Program-made: the position numbers and the translations under genes
NCBI GenBank assembly: GCA_947581805.1
Contig: CANPVM010000002.1
Coordinates: 204,290-268,289, forward strand
Length of the DNA stretch: 64,000 nt
From: an uncultured Clostridia bacterium
Lineage (GTDB): Bacteria; Bacillota; Clostridia; TANB77; CAG-508
Direction of reading: 5' to 3'
The notes under the pieces: model-generated
Told to the model about the DNA's origin: nothing
The model's input: the letters and a program-made list of their open reading frames with translations, nothing else
The model's database searches: none
Shown here: positions 52,102 to 63,260 of the stretch, piece by piece
Numbering within the stretch: position 1 is the stretch's first letter
Layout: every line of letters begins with the position of its first letter

Positions 52102-52902
52102 TTATTTTTCTATTTTTATAAGAAATCTTCCCTTTTTTGTATTTCCTATCATTTCTTTAATCAAAAATCTTCCTTTGCCACGAATAGTAATTCTATCGTT
52201 CACCTTTATTTCTTTTGTTGGCTTTGTTACTTGTTCATAATTTACAAATACTCTTTCTTGTTCTAACAGTTCCAATGCCTTACTTCTAGAACATTTTGCA
52301 AGTTCCGCTACCATATTGTCTAATCGCATAGAAGAAACTGTAATAGTAAATTCTTCTTTTTTGATTTCTACTTTTCTTATTTCTTGCAAAGGCACTTCTT
52401 CTACTTTTGCTTTTTGAAACCTTGTTAAACTTGGTAAGTTTGCTAGCAAAAAAGATAAACTATCATAATGAAGCAAGATGTCTGCTCCTTTTTCATCGAC
52501 TAAAATATCTCCTATCATTTCTCTTTTAATGCCTAACTTTATGATAGCTCCTAAATAGTTTCTATGCTCATATTGCCCTTCCATTTCATTTGGAAGTGTA
52601 ATACGAATTACTTTTAGCCATTCATTAAAGTCGATTTTTTCTTGTTTGATTAGTGGCTCTAATTTATCTGGATAGAATAAAAGCATAGCTCGTTCTGCTG
52701 TTTCAAAACCACCGAATAGTACATAATTTGTTTGTTTTTGTAATTTTAAAAATTTGATTACTAACTGTTGTTGCCTTTCATCTAAAAAATGTGTTACTTG
52801 TATTTGATTTCTCAATTTACAAAATTCTATTTTATCTATTATTTTCGATAAAATTAATTTTTCTTCTGGTTTTTTATATTGATTTAATATACTTTTATCC
52901 AT
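52102..52902 (-). CDS. ylmH: YlmH-like S4-domain RNA-binding protein
   Basis: 266 residues. N-terminal YlmH domain (F-L-D-E-R-Q-Q-Q-L, then V-L-F-G-G-F-E-T-A-E-R-A-M-L-L-F-Y-P) and a C-terminal S4 domain (S-S-M-R-L-D-N-M-V-A-E-L-A-K-C-S-R-S-K-A). YlmH is linked to cell division gene clusters and to rescue of stalled 50S complexes, a theme shared with RqcP here. It lies 70 bases after dxs. Confidence 0.88.
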   Translation of the reverse strand: MDKSILNQYKKPEEKLILSKIIDKIEFCKLRNQIQVTHFLDERQQQLVIKFLKLQKQTNYVLFGGFETAERAMLLFYPDKLEPLIKQEKIDFNEWLKVIRITLPNEMEGQYEHRNYLGAIIKLGIKREMIGDILVDEKGADILLHYDSLSFLLANLPSLTRFQKAKVEEVPLQEIRKVEIKKEEFTITVSSMRLDNMVAELAKCSRSKALELLEQERVFVNYEQVTKPTKEIKVNDRITIRGKGRFLIKEMIGNTKKGRFLIKIEK

Positions 52903-52971
52903 GCTTTCCTCTTTTTCATACTCTTATTGTATTTATCCACATTTTGGAAATTTTAACCCCGTCCTTAAAAT

Positions 52972-54862
52972 TTAAAGATTTTTAACTATGCTTTCTACGT
53001 CTAAACCATATAACTTTTCTAGTTCTTCTACTTTTCCATGTTGTACAAAGGAGTCTTTCCAGCCAAAACTTTTAAATTTGATATTTTCTAATTCATTCTT
53101 TACTATTAAGTGTTCTATATGTGAAGCAAGTCCTCCTGTTAAAATATTATCTTCTATTGTTATTACTTTTTTTGTTTTTTGAATTGATTTTAAAATAGTG
53201 GTTTCATCTAGTGGTTTTAGGAAGCGAATGTTAATTACTTCTGCTTTTATTTGTTCTTTTTCTAGTTCTTTTTCTACTTCTATGGCTCTTCCTACCATTC
53301 TTCCTATGGCTAAAATTGTAATATTTTCTCCTTCTTGCAGAATTTCAGCTTTTCCTAATTCTATTTTTTCATGTTTTTCAAATGTTTCTTGCTCTCCACC
53401 TCTTGGATAGCGAATAACGACTGGTTTTCCGTAATTTAACTGCAAATGTAAGCATTTCTTCTAATTCTTTGAAGTCTTTTGGTGCCATAATCGTTAAGTT
53501 TGGAATAATAGAAAAGAAGGATAAATCAAAAATTCCTTGATGGGTTTCTCCATCTTGCCCTACAATACCTGCTCTGTCTACACACATAACGACTGGCAAA
53601 TTTTGAAGGCAGATGTCATGAATGACTTGGTCATAGGCTCTTTGGTAAAAGGATGAATATATTGGCACTACTGGTATGTAGCCCTCTTTTGCCATTCCCG
53701 CTGCCATGGTAAGAGCATGTTGTTCTGCAATTCCCACATCAAAAAATCGTTCTGGAAAAATTTCTTTAAATTTACTTAGCCCTGTTCCGTCTGCCATTGC
53801 TGCAGTAATTGCTACTATCTTTTTGTCTTTTTTAGCAAGCTCTACTAAGGTATCACCAAATACAGCTGAATAATCTTTGATTTTGCTTTTTATTGGTTTT
53901 CCTGTATCTTTTTCAAAGCTTGCAGTAGCATGAAATTGATCTGGATTTTTTTCAGCAGGTTCATATCCTTTTCCTTTTTTTGTAATAATATGTACCACTA
54001 CTGGCTCTTTTTCTTTTTTGGCTAAATTTAAAATCCACTCTACTCGCTCTATGTCGTGTCCATCAACTGGCCCTAAGTATTTGAATCCTAAATCTTCAAA
54101 AAACATATTAGGAAGTAATAATTGTTTTATACTATATTTAATTCTTCTTGCTAATTTAATGATAAATGGTCCAAATTTTGGTATATATTCTAATATTTTT
54201 CGAATAAAATTATTCGATTTTTTATAAAAACGTTTTGTTCTTATTTTAGTTAAAAATCGAGAAATTCCTCCTACATTTTTTGAAATACTCATTTCATTAT
54301 CGTTTAATACTACAATTAACCTTGTTTTACTGTTTCCTGCATCATCTAATGCCTCTAATGCCATTCCTCCCGTTAATGCTCCATCACCAATAACAGCAAT
54401 AACATGATTGTCTTTTTGTTGTAAATCGCGTGCTCTTGCCATTCCTAAGGCTGCTGAAATAGAAGTACTACTATGTCCTGTATCAAAATTATCATATTCT
54501 GATTCTTTTGCTTTTGGGAAACCTGCAATTCCATCTAATTGCCTTAGGGTAGTCATTTGTTCTCTTCTACCAGTTAATATTTTATGTCCGTACGTTTGAT
54601 GTCCTACATCCCATATGATTTTATCTTTTGGTGTTTCAAATACACTATGAAGTGCAATAGTAAGTTCTACTACCCCTAAATTAGAAGCTAAGTGTCCTCC
54701 TGTTTTTGAAACGGTATCTATAATTTCTTCTCTCATTTCTTTGGCTAACTGTTCTTTTTGTGGATAGGTTAAAGTTTTGATATCTTTTGTTTGTTTTATT
54801 TTGTCTAATATTTTTTCATTTTTTAATGCTATTTTTGCGTTGTCTTTCATATCTTTAAACAT
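52972..54862 (-). CDS. dxs: 1-deoxy-D-xylulose-5-phosphate synthase, one-base frameshift at CGG-A
   Basis: Thiamine-diphosphate enzyme starting the MEP isoprenoid route from pyruvate and glyceraldehyde 3-phosphate. The 5' part holds the TPP site (G-D-G-A-L-T-G-G-M, N-D-N-E-M-S-I-S) and the Pyr-domain E-Q-H-A-L-T-M-A-A-G-M-A. The frame breaks at codon 478: TTA-CGG-AAA (CGG at 53429-53431). Skipping the C gives L-G-K-P-V-V-I-R-Y-P-R-G-G-E, the conserved block, and the 3' part continues with the transketolase C-terminal domain. Joined length 629 residues, normal. Same break type as fabD and clpX. Confidence 0.94.
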
Positions 54863-54955
54863 CCCCTCTTTTTTATTTGCTCTTCTATCGTATCATATTT
54901 TTTTATTTTTTTCTACTAAATTATACAATTTTATTGTATTTTTACACTTTTTTAC

Positions 54956-54984
54956 TTGAAAATAGATGTAAAATATACTATAAT
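54956..54984 (+). promoter_or_regulatory. Promoter of the VWA wall-protein gene
   Basis: TTGAAA (54956-54961), 17 bases, TATAAT (54979-54984), divergent from dxs. Confidence 0.75.
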
Positions 54985-55019
54985 AAAATAGAAATATGAA
55001 AAAAGGAAGGAAGAATATT

Positions 55020-56465
55020 ATGCTTAAAAATAAGAAAAAAATAATGGTAGGAATTATGACTATGTTACTTCTTGTTTCTAGCGTATGTTTCGCTGCCACT
55101 ACTAATTCCGAAAAAGCAACATTAGAAATTGTAGAAAATAATGTTTGTACTATTCAAATTAATGATTTTGCTGTTTTCGAGAAAAAAATAGTAGATTATG
55201 ATTTAGAAAAAAAGGAATTAACGATTGGTTTAAATATTACCAATAATGCTGAACCAGTTACCAATGCACCTTTTGAAATTGTACTTGTGATTGATAATTC
55301 CCTTAGTATGAAAGAAAATGAAGTTCGTAGTGGAGTAACAAGACTAAAAGAAGTAACAGATTCAGCAAAGACTTTAGCAACAAAATTATTAGAAAATGAC
55401 AATACGAAAATTTCAGTTGTTAGTTTCTCTACTTCTACCCATACAGATAAAGAAGGTCATGTAGATAGAGAAGGAACACTAGAAGATGCTATGTTAAGAA
55501 ATGAATTAACTTCTGATAGCGCGACTGTTTTATCTTCTATTGATAAAATTGCTACAGACAGTTTACAAGGACCAAGAACCAATATTGATGCTGGTTTACA
55601 AGTAGCAAAAACTTGCTTTACAACAGAAGATAATAATAAATATATTATTTTATTAACAGATGGTATTCCTAACACTGCAGTAGGAGGTCCTACTATGACT
55701 TATTCTGATGAAACAGCTACTAAGACTAAAGCTACTTTACAAAGTTTAGAAAATGCTGGAATTAATGTTATTTCTGCTATGATTGGTTTGAACCCTTCTG
55801 TTTTAGAATCTACAACGAAACTTACTTATAAAGCTTTAGCTGAAGAAGTATTTGGAACACAAGAAAACCCTACTGTTGGAAAATTTTATTATGTAGCAGA
55901 TAAAGATATTGAAACTTCAATATGTGAAACAATTTATAGTAATATTATTGATAACTCTATTTATACTTTAAATAATATTGATATTTACGATTATTTTCCA
56001 CAAGAGATTATTAATAACTTTGACTTTTCTTATGTAACTTCTCCTAATTTAGGAACAGTATCTGCTGATATTGATTTACAAAATAATTGTATTATATGGC
56101 ATATTAATAAATTAGAGCCTCAAGATTCTGGATATCTTGCTTATAAATTAGTTTTAAAAGACGAAATTGAAACAGATATTATTGATGTAGTATTAGATAC
56201 TAATGAAAAAGTAGATATTACTGCCGATGAAATTACAACAGAAGATGGAAGCAATAAATTAACTTCCGATGTTACTCCAAAGGTTAAAGTTACTCTTCCA
56301 AAAGAAGAACCAAAACCAGAAAAACCTGTAGATAACACAGTTGCAAATGAAGTTATTCCTCAAACAGGTTCTACTTATACTTTTGCTTCTATTTTTGTAA
56401 TTATGATGATAACCGCTCTTGTAATTGGGCTTCGTTATTATTTTATTAGTAAAGAAATAAAATAA
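55020..56465 (+). CDS. Wall-sorted von Willebrand factor A protein, IPQTG signal
   Basis: About 481 residues. Signal peptide (residues 1-28, ending near C-F-A-A), a VWA domain with an intact metal site I-V-L-V-I-D-N-S-L-S-M near 83, T-N-I-D-A-G-L and L-L-T-D-G-I-P-N, then a beta-rich stalk, a Pro/Lys/Glu spacer, V-I-P-Q-T-G, a hydrophobic helix and basic tail. Such proteins bind host or matrix ligands or serve as pilus-tip adhesins. The ATG at 55020 has AGGAAGG upstream; the ATG at 54996 has none. No sortase in the window. Confidence 0.88.
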   Translation: MLKNKKKIMVGIMTMLLLVSSVCFAATTNSEKATLEIVENNVCTIQINDFAVFEKKIVDYDLEKKELTIGLNITNNAEPVTNAPFEIVLVIDNSLSMKENEVRSGVTRLKEVTDSAKTLATKLLENDNTKISVVSFSTSTHTDKEGHVDREGTLEDAMLRNELTSDSATVLSSIDKIATDSLQGPRTNIDAGLQVAKTCFTTEDNNKYIILLTDGIPNTAVGGPTMTYSDETATKTKATLQSLENAGINVISAMIGLNPSVLESTTKLTYKALAEEVFGTQENPTVGKFYYVADKDIETSICETIYSNIIDNSIYTLNNIDIYDYFPQEIINNFDFSYVTSPNLGTVSADIDLQNNCIIWHINKLEPQDSGYLAYKLVLKDEIETDIIDVVLDTNEKVDITADEITTEDGSNKLTSDVTPKVKVTLPKEEPKPEKPVDNTVANEVIPQTGSTYTFASIFVIMMITALVIGLRYYFISKEIK

Positions 56466-56473
56466 ACTGAATA

Positions 56474-56514
56474 AAAAATAAGATTCTCTATTTTTCATAG
56501 AGAATCTTATTTTT
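56474..56514. terminator. Bidirectional terminator between the VWA gene and eno
   Basis: Perfect 17-bp stem (56474-56490, 56498-56514) with A and T runs on its ends, serving both convergent genes. Confidence 0.85.
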
Positions 56515-56517
56515 ATT

Positions 56518-58017
<1,500 letters not shown>

Positions 58018-58093
58018 TGGGGTATCGCCAAGCGGTAAGGCATCGGACTCTGACTCCGACATTTCCTAGGTTCGAATCCTAGTACCCCAGCCA
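58018..58093 (+). tRNA. tRNA-Gln (anticodon CTG)
   Basis: Cloverleaf: acceptor TGGGGTA with TACCCCA, discriminator G and encoded CCA (58091-58093); anticodon stem TCGGA/TCCGA with loop CTCTGAC, anticodon CTG reading CAG; T-loop TTCGAAT. Only tRNA found in the window. Confidence 0.95.
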
Positions 58094-58097
58094 AAAA

Positions 58098-58133
58098 AAT
58101 AATAGCTTATAGATTAAGCTATTATTTTTTTTT
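58098..58133 (+). terminator. Terminator of tRNA-Gln
   Basis: Perfect 12-bp stem (58098-58109, 58115-58126) followed by T residues. Confidence 0.85.
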
Positions 58134-58142
58134 AGAAAAGAT

Positions 58143-58436
58143 TTACCCTACTTTCTTTCCTTGTAATTTAAATTCTCCCATATTTGTTTTTGCATAAATG
58201 TTTAATATATTTCCTGTTAACTGCCCCATAATTTCATATTCGATATTCAGTGCATTATTTTTAATATTTCCTTTAAAATAGCATTGATTTCCTTTTACTT
58301 TTCCATTACCTAAATTGTTTTTCATTCCCATTATTTCTAATGTTCCATTTATGGTATTTTCCTTTGTTTGTAAGCTTACTTTTCCCCTCATTGGACCCAT
58401 TGGGGTATTTATACTAATTTCATAAATTCCATCCAT
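58143..58436 (-). CDS. Small beta-rich protein, unknown function
   Basis: 97 residues, no signal peptide or helix, alternating Gly-rich strands (G-I-Y-E-I-S-I-N-T-P-M-G-P-M-R-G, then G-T-L-E-I-M-G and G-E-F-K-L-Q-G). GGAGGG stands before the ATG. It reads like a single small beta barrel or sandwich of a family seen in Clostridia; no function is recognised. Confidence 0.65.
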   Translation of the reverse strand: MDGIYEISINTPMGPMRGKVSLQTKENTINGTLEIMGMKNNLGNGKVKGNQCYFKGNIKNNALNIEYEIMGQLTGNILNIYAKTNMGEFKLQGKKVG

Positions 58437-58516
58437 AATAAAAACCCTCCTGACACATTATATTCATTTTGTTTGGAATGTTGAATTTATATAGATAAAA
58501 AACAAATTAATATTCT

Positions 58517-59224
58517 TTAATATGCAATTCCATTTAATTCTTTTGCTTTTTCTTCATAATTTGGTATATAGGTTTCTAACATTTTATAGAAGGACTTTGT
58601 ATGATTTTTATACTTTAAGTGACAGAATTCATGTAACACAATGTAATCGATAATATCTCTTTCATACATTACAATATTAGGATTGATAGTAATAGTTCCT
58701 TCTTTACAGTTTGCTAACCTTCCTTCCATTCTTTTTAATTGATAGTTTTCTGGTGCTAATTCTAATAAAAGCCTTGTTTTTTCCATTGCTCTTTCTATTT
58801 CTTTTTCTGCTAATTTTTCATACATTTTATTCATAAGCATTGTTTTTACTTCTTCTATTTCTAATTTTTTAAATTGGTTTGGAAGTACAACTTGAATAAT
58901 GTTTGTTTTAAAACTTAAGCTAGGTGCTTTCACCATTTTATATTGTACTTCTACCGTATAGCTTCTTCCTAATACTCGTACGGTTTCCATTTTTATATTG
59001 TTTCTTTTTTCTTCACAAGATATTTCATATTCTTTTACTTTATTTAAAATCCATTGTTTTTTCTCTTCTACCACTCTTTGGATTTGTGAACTTGCCATAT
59101 ACCAAGGAGCGTTAATAACTACTTCCCCATTTTGTACTGAAATATATAAATTGCTTGTTAATTCCTTATTTACTGTATATGTTATTACATTATTTTTGTT
59201 TGAGAATAAATTCATTTTAACCAC
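58517..59224 (-). CDS. YgjP-like (DUF45) zinc metallopeptidase, second copy
   Basis: 235 residues with H-E-F-C-H in Y-I-V-L-H-E-F-C-H-L-K-Y-K-N-H-T-K-S-F-Y, the same layout as the gene at 30642-31379 but clearly diverged (HEFCH versus HELCH). Usual YgjP length. AAGGAGTGG lies before the ATG. Substrate unknown for both. Confidence 0.84.
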   Translation of the reverse strand: MVKMNLFSNKNNVITYTVNKELTSNLYISVQNGEVVINAPWYMASSQIQRVVEEKKQWILNKVKEYEISCEEKRNNIKMETVRVLGRSYTVEVQYKMVKAPSLSFKTNIIQVVLPNQFKKLEIEEVKTMLMNKMYEKLAEKEIERAMEKTRLLLELAPENYQLKRMEGRLANCKEGTITINPNIVMYERDIIDYIVLHEFCHLKYKNHTKSFYKMLETYIPNYEEKAKELNGIAY

Positions 59225-59360
59225 TCCTTATAAAATATTTGTTTTGCAAATTCCTGTTCGCTTTTGATGAACTTATTTTATCCTTTTTTATTTTCTTTGT
59301 CAATACTTTTTTGAAAATTTTTTCAAATTTTTGTTCGTATAATTTTTACATATAAAAAAG

Positions 59361-59394
59361 CGTAGGATATAACTTTTTATGCTTATATCCTACG
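59361..59394. terminator. Bidirectional terminator
   Basis: Stem CGTAGGATATAA with its complement (59361-59372, 59383-59394), T-runs on both strands. It ends the second VWA-like gene and lies upstream of the YgjP gene. Confidence 0.8.
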
Positions 59395-59441
59395 TTTTTT
59401 TATAATAGCTAGTTTATTTTTATTCTTTTTTATACTAAAAA

Positions 59442-60956
59442 TTATTTGATATCTTTACAGTTATGATATTTTTTATAAATTAGTGCGATTATAATTAGCA
59501 TACTTATCATAATTGCTACAAACATTACTATATTAACACCAGTTTGGGGTATCATTCCTTTTGCAGTTGTATTATCTTGTTTTGGTTGACTACCAGTATT
59601 TTGTGAATTGTTATTATCTTTTTGCTCTTGTTCTTCTTTTAATTGGATTGTAGAACTACTCGTTAAAGCTACTGTATGCTCTTTTTCATCTGCATCTTTG
59701 TATGTAATTTCGGTTTTTTCGTTTGTTGCTATTGTTTTATTTAATAAACTTGCATTTTTCATATCTGTTAATTGTAAAGTATATTGTAAGGTAGATGTTT
59801 TACCTTCTGCTAAAGTACCTATATTCCATGTAATAGAGCCATCTGTTTCATATTTTTTAGTATCTACATTGTTTACATTTTCTTGTGCTATTGTTATTTT
59901 ATAATGACTCATTATTTCTTTTGGAAAATAATTTGTTACAACTACTGATGTCATATCTTTCTTTTTTGGTTGCATGAATTGTTCGTACATATTTGTTATT
60001 AGTACAGTTGCTAGACTACTATTTTCTAAACTATACATTTCCCCATAAGTTGGTTTTCCAGTAGTACCATATAATTGTTGTGCATAGGTACTTCCATCTA
60101 ATTGATATGTTAGTTCTCCTGTTTTTGAATACCATTTTTGGTTAAAATCTGTATTTCCTGGTTTTAGTAAAATAAAGTTAATATCTTCTTGTTCAAGGCT
60201 TAATATTTCTGATTTGGTTTTACTTACAATATCTTTATTTTTTGCTATTACTGCTTGTTCTAAAGCTTTAGAGTCTTTTCCTTCAGAAACTTCTTTACAT
60301 ACCCCTATTGCAGTACTTGGCATATTATCAAATAAAGTTATTAATATTTTATTTGCCTTGCCTGAATAGCTTGATTTTGCGAGCTTTAATGCTGCTTGTA
60401 AATTGTTATTGTAAGTTACTTTTTTCGCATTCATATTTTTTAATGCTTGCGTTAAACTTTCTGCATTATTTGTTAAATTTGCAAGAACCTCGGCATCACT
60501 TGCACTTCCATTTTTACTACCTTGGTCATTTTTACCGATTACTAGTTTTCCATTGGAATCTACTTGCCTATCACTAATGGTTCCCTTCATTCCAATAATA
60601 CCTATTTTAAGATTAGGAGCAAATAAGAAAACTTTGCTAGCTAAACTATTGACTTGGGAAATATATTGATTTAGTTTTGTTGTATCATTTGCTAAATTTT
60701 CTTCCATAATAACAATAATTTCTGTATTTTCATAAGTTTGCTTTGTATTAGTTACCGATAATTGCATAGTAATTGTTCCTGTTTCACTATTACAAGAAAG
60801 AATTTTATTTTGCATTGTTCCTTGGTTATTGTCTAAATATTTTGTTTTGCTTTCCTTCTCTACTATGTTTAAGCTTGTTTGTGCCGCATTTACATTTACA
60901 CACATTCCTAGTGTAAGTAGCATAACTATTACTATAATAAATGACTTTTTTAACAT
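59442..60956 (-). CDS. VWA-like wall-sorted surface protein, IPQTG signal
   Basis: About 504 residues. Signal peptide ending near V-N-A-A; a VWA-fold region (I-I-V-I-M-E-E-N, then I-L-I-T-L-F-D-N-M-P) in which the D-x-S-x-S metal site is replaced by M-E-E-N, so it is probably not metal-binding; a beta-rich stalk similar in order to the protein at 55020-56465 (V-T-N-Y-F-P-K-E-I against Y-D-Y-F-P-Q-E-I); a Gln/Asn/Asp spacer; M-I-P-Q-T-G, helix and basic tail. AGGAGG before the ATG at 60956; the longer frame from 61001 has no ribosome site. Confidence 0.82.
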   Translation of the reverse strand: MLKKSFIIVIVMLLTLGMCVNVNAAQTSLNIVEKESKTKYLDNNQGTMQNKILSCNSETGTITMQLSVTNTKQTYENTEIIVIMEENLANDTTKLNQYISQVNSLASKVFLFAPNLKIGIIGMKGTISDRQVDSNGKLVIGKNDQGSKNGSASDAEVLANLTNNAESLTQALKNMNAKKVTYNNNLQAALKLAKSSYSGKANKILITLFDNMPSTAIGVCKEVSEGKDSKALEQAVIAKNKDIVSKTKSEILSLEQEDINFILLKPGNTDFNQKWYSKTGELTYQLDGSTYAQQLYGTTGKPTYGEMYSLENSSLATVLITNMYEQFMQPKKKDMTSVVVTNYFPKEIMSHYKITIAQENVNNVDTKKYETDGSITWNIGTLAEGKTSTLQYTLQLTDMKNASLLNKTIATNEKTEITYKDADEKEHTVALTSSSTIQLKEEQEQKDNNNSQNTGSQPKQDNTTAKGMIPQTGVNIVMFVAIMISMLIIIALIYKKYHNCKDIK

Positions 60957-61127
60957 TTGTATTCCTCCTATTATTTTATCTAAAACGTGTTTTTTAACCA
61001 TTTTTTTACATTTTTCTTATTATAATATAGCACTATATTTTTTGTGTGTCAATTCTTTTTTTGTAACTTATTGGGTTATTTTTTACCTCTTTTTTTGATT
61101 GTTTTACTATAGAATATGACTATAATC

Positions 61128-61175
61128 AAAAACCTGAGGCAAGAAACTGTCAAAGTTTTTTTGCCTCAGGTTTTT
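61128..61175. terminator. Terminator of the polytopic membrane gene
   Basis: Perfect 15-bp stem (61128-61142, 61161-61175) with flanking A and T runs, 19 bases after the stop at 61194. Confidence 0.85.
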
Positions 61176-61193
61176 GTATTTAAGCTATTTTCT

Positions 61194-63182
61194 TTATTTG
61201 TAAAAGAATATTGTATTCCTTATTGTATAAGTTATATCTTCCATTATGTTTTCTATTTCTATTATTGTAGAAGGTGCTACTTTAATTCTATTAATCATAA
61301 CACCAAAATTCATGATAAGAGTAATAATTCCTACAAAGATTAGTAATTTTTTACCTGTTTTACTTTTTTCACCTTTTTTTATATACTTTAGCCATATAAT
61401 TAGTGCAATAAATGCGATACATGGTTGAACATCTACAGCATACCTTTGGTTAATACCTGCTAAACAAGTATTAACAGCTAATGCAATAATTGTTATTACT
61501 AGCATTGACACCCATAAATATTTCAATATTTTTTCTTTTTTTAATAAGCTTCTTCCCATGACTATTACCCACAAGAATGGATAGCAAATTAATCCAAATA
61601 TTTTTTCTGTATATATAATGGTTCCATTTTTTACTTGTGCATCTACTGGTAGAATATATGGGTAAGAATCTACTATATTTGGCATATTAAATAAGTAGGC
61701 TACTATTCCACTAATACTCATTCCAATATCCATTTTTTGTTGTGCTGGGTCATTAATCGTAAGTTGATAAAATTGACCAAACTCAAATACATTGCCAAAC
61801 CTTACATAATTGTATGTCATTTGTAATATAGCTATTACTATAATTGGCATAGCAAAAGAAAGAAATCTATCTATATTAATTTTCTTGTTAATTACTATAT
61901 GTTTATAAGCTAATATTATATATATTATGAAATATAATACATAAACTGGCCTTGAACATACCATTAAGCCAAAAGACAATCCTGCTAAAAATAGTTTTAA
62001 ATTGACCTTTTTATTATTATCTAATTTTAGTAATAAATAAATTCCAATACCACACCATGCCAAACCACATAATTCAGTTGCTTGGTAAAAAGTAGAATCA
62101 CATGTTAGAATTAAGATTCCTGTTGCTACAAATAAAATAATATATAAAAAGACTTCTAATATAAAATCTAATTTTACTTTTAATCTTTTTAATATTTCTA
62201 AATATAGTAATAAAACTACTATTGCTAAAATAGAGCAATAAATGAAACATGGTATATTAGAATATACAATAATACCAGTTAACATTGCAATTGGTAGCAT
62301 CACTGTTAGAACGGGAACAATTCCATAATAACAATAATACGTTCCATTGCAAAATGCTGTATCAAAATAATGAAGTATCCTTTCATGAAATCTTTGCGAA
62401 ATATCTCTTGGATTATTTAAATTGGCTAATCGATTGATTTCTTGTTGTGTAACTGGACTACCTTCATATGGGTAGTTTAAATCAATTCTTCCATGTAAAA
62501 GAGATTCTGTTAAAAGATTATATGGGTCTACTCTAACATCAATAGTTCCCTCGCTAAACCTTCTATTTTCTGTTTTTACTATAGAAAATATTCCATAAAT
62601 CATTATAAATGTGATAATTAATATGGCATAAATTGCTATACGTAATTTTTTTCTATTTTCAAAATAGATATTAATTTCTTTATAATATAATAAGAAAGTT
62701 CCTACTAGTAAAATGATAAGCACTCTTAAAAAATTAAAATGATAATACCATGTATTAATTTCTATATTTTCTAAATGAAAATCTCCTGTTGAGGTAATAT
62801 ATAAATAAAGTTCTTTACAATTTCCTTGAGAATTATACACAAAATATTCAGTATTTTTCAATTTTTGATTATATACAATATTCGTATAATCTTTTCTACT
62901 ATAAATTTCGCCTTCATCTTTAAAACTTACATTAACATTAATATTTTTGTCTGATAGGTCTTCAAAATTTAATTTCACTCCTTGCACTTTTTTATTGATT
63001 ACTATTTTTATTTCTTGACTTTTAATAACTGATTCTTTGTCTTCCCTTAAGATTTCATAAGTATTAATTTGTTCTTTTTTTAATCTAGAAAATTTTATTA
63101 CAAAAAATCGGAAGTTAAATATAAATAGTTCTAATAAAATAGTAATGATGATAAGTGTAAAAAAGCTTTTGTTCTTTTTCAT
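61194..63182 (-). CDS. Polytopic membrane protein, putative GT-C glycosyltransferase
   Basis: About 662 residues: an N-terminal helix, an extracellular beta-rich region of about 120 residues, then roughly a dozen membrane helices. A loop after the third helix has V-D-P-Y-N-L-L-T-E-S-L-L-H-G and D-T-A-F-C-N-G-T-Y-Y-C-Y-Y-G-I-V-P-V, a layout like GT-C (GT39/83-like) glycosyltransferases that place acidic residues in the first outer loop. A membrane transferase acting on lipid-linked sugars is inferred, not proven. GAGGAAAG precedes the ATG at 63182. Confidence 0.65.
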   Translation of the reverse strand: MKKNKSFFTLIIITILLELFIFNFRFFVIKFSRLKKEQINTYEILREDKESVIKSQEIKIVINKKVQGVKLNFEDLSDKNINVNVSFKDEGEIYSRKDYTNIVYNQKLKNTEYFVYNSQGNCKELYLYITSTGDFHLENIEINTWYYHFNFLRVLIILLVGTFLLYYKEINIYFENRKKLRIAIYAILIITFIMIYGIFSIVKTENRRFSEGTIDVRVDPYNLLTESLLHGRIDLNYPYEGSPVTQQEINRLANLNNPRDISQRFHERILHYFDTAFCNGTYYCYYGIVPVLTVMLPIAMLTGIIVYSNIPCFIYCSILAIVVLLLYLEILKRLKVKLDFILEVFLYIILFVATGILILTCDSTFYQATELCGLAWCGIGIYLLLKLDNNKKVNLKLFLAGLSFGLMVCSRPVYVLYFIIYIILAYKHIVINKKINIDRFLSFAMPIIVIAILQMTYNYVRFGNVFEFGQFYQLTINDPAQQKMDIGMSISGIVAYLFNMPNIVDSYPYILPVDAQVKNGTIIYTEKIFGLICYPFLWVIVMGRSLLKKEKILKYLWVSMLVITIIALAVNTCLAGINQRYAVDVQPCIAFIALIIWLKYIKKGEKSKTGKKLLIFVGIITLIMNFGVMINRIKVAPSTIIEIENIMEDITYTIRNTIFFYK

Positions 63183-63260
63183 TTTTCTTTCCTCGTATAC
63201 ATATATATCAGAAACCTTCAAATTCAAGAAAGTTTCTGATATATTTTAATTTTTTATATT

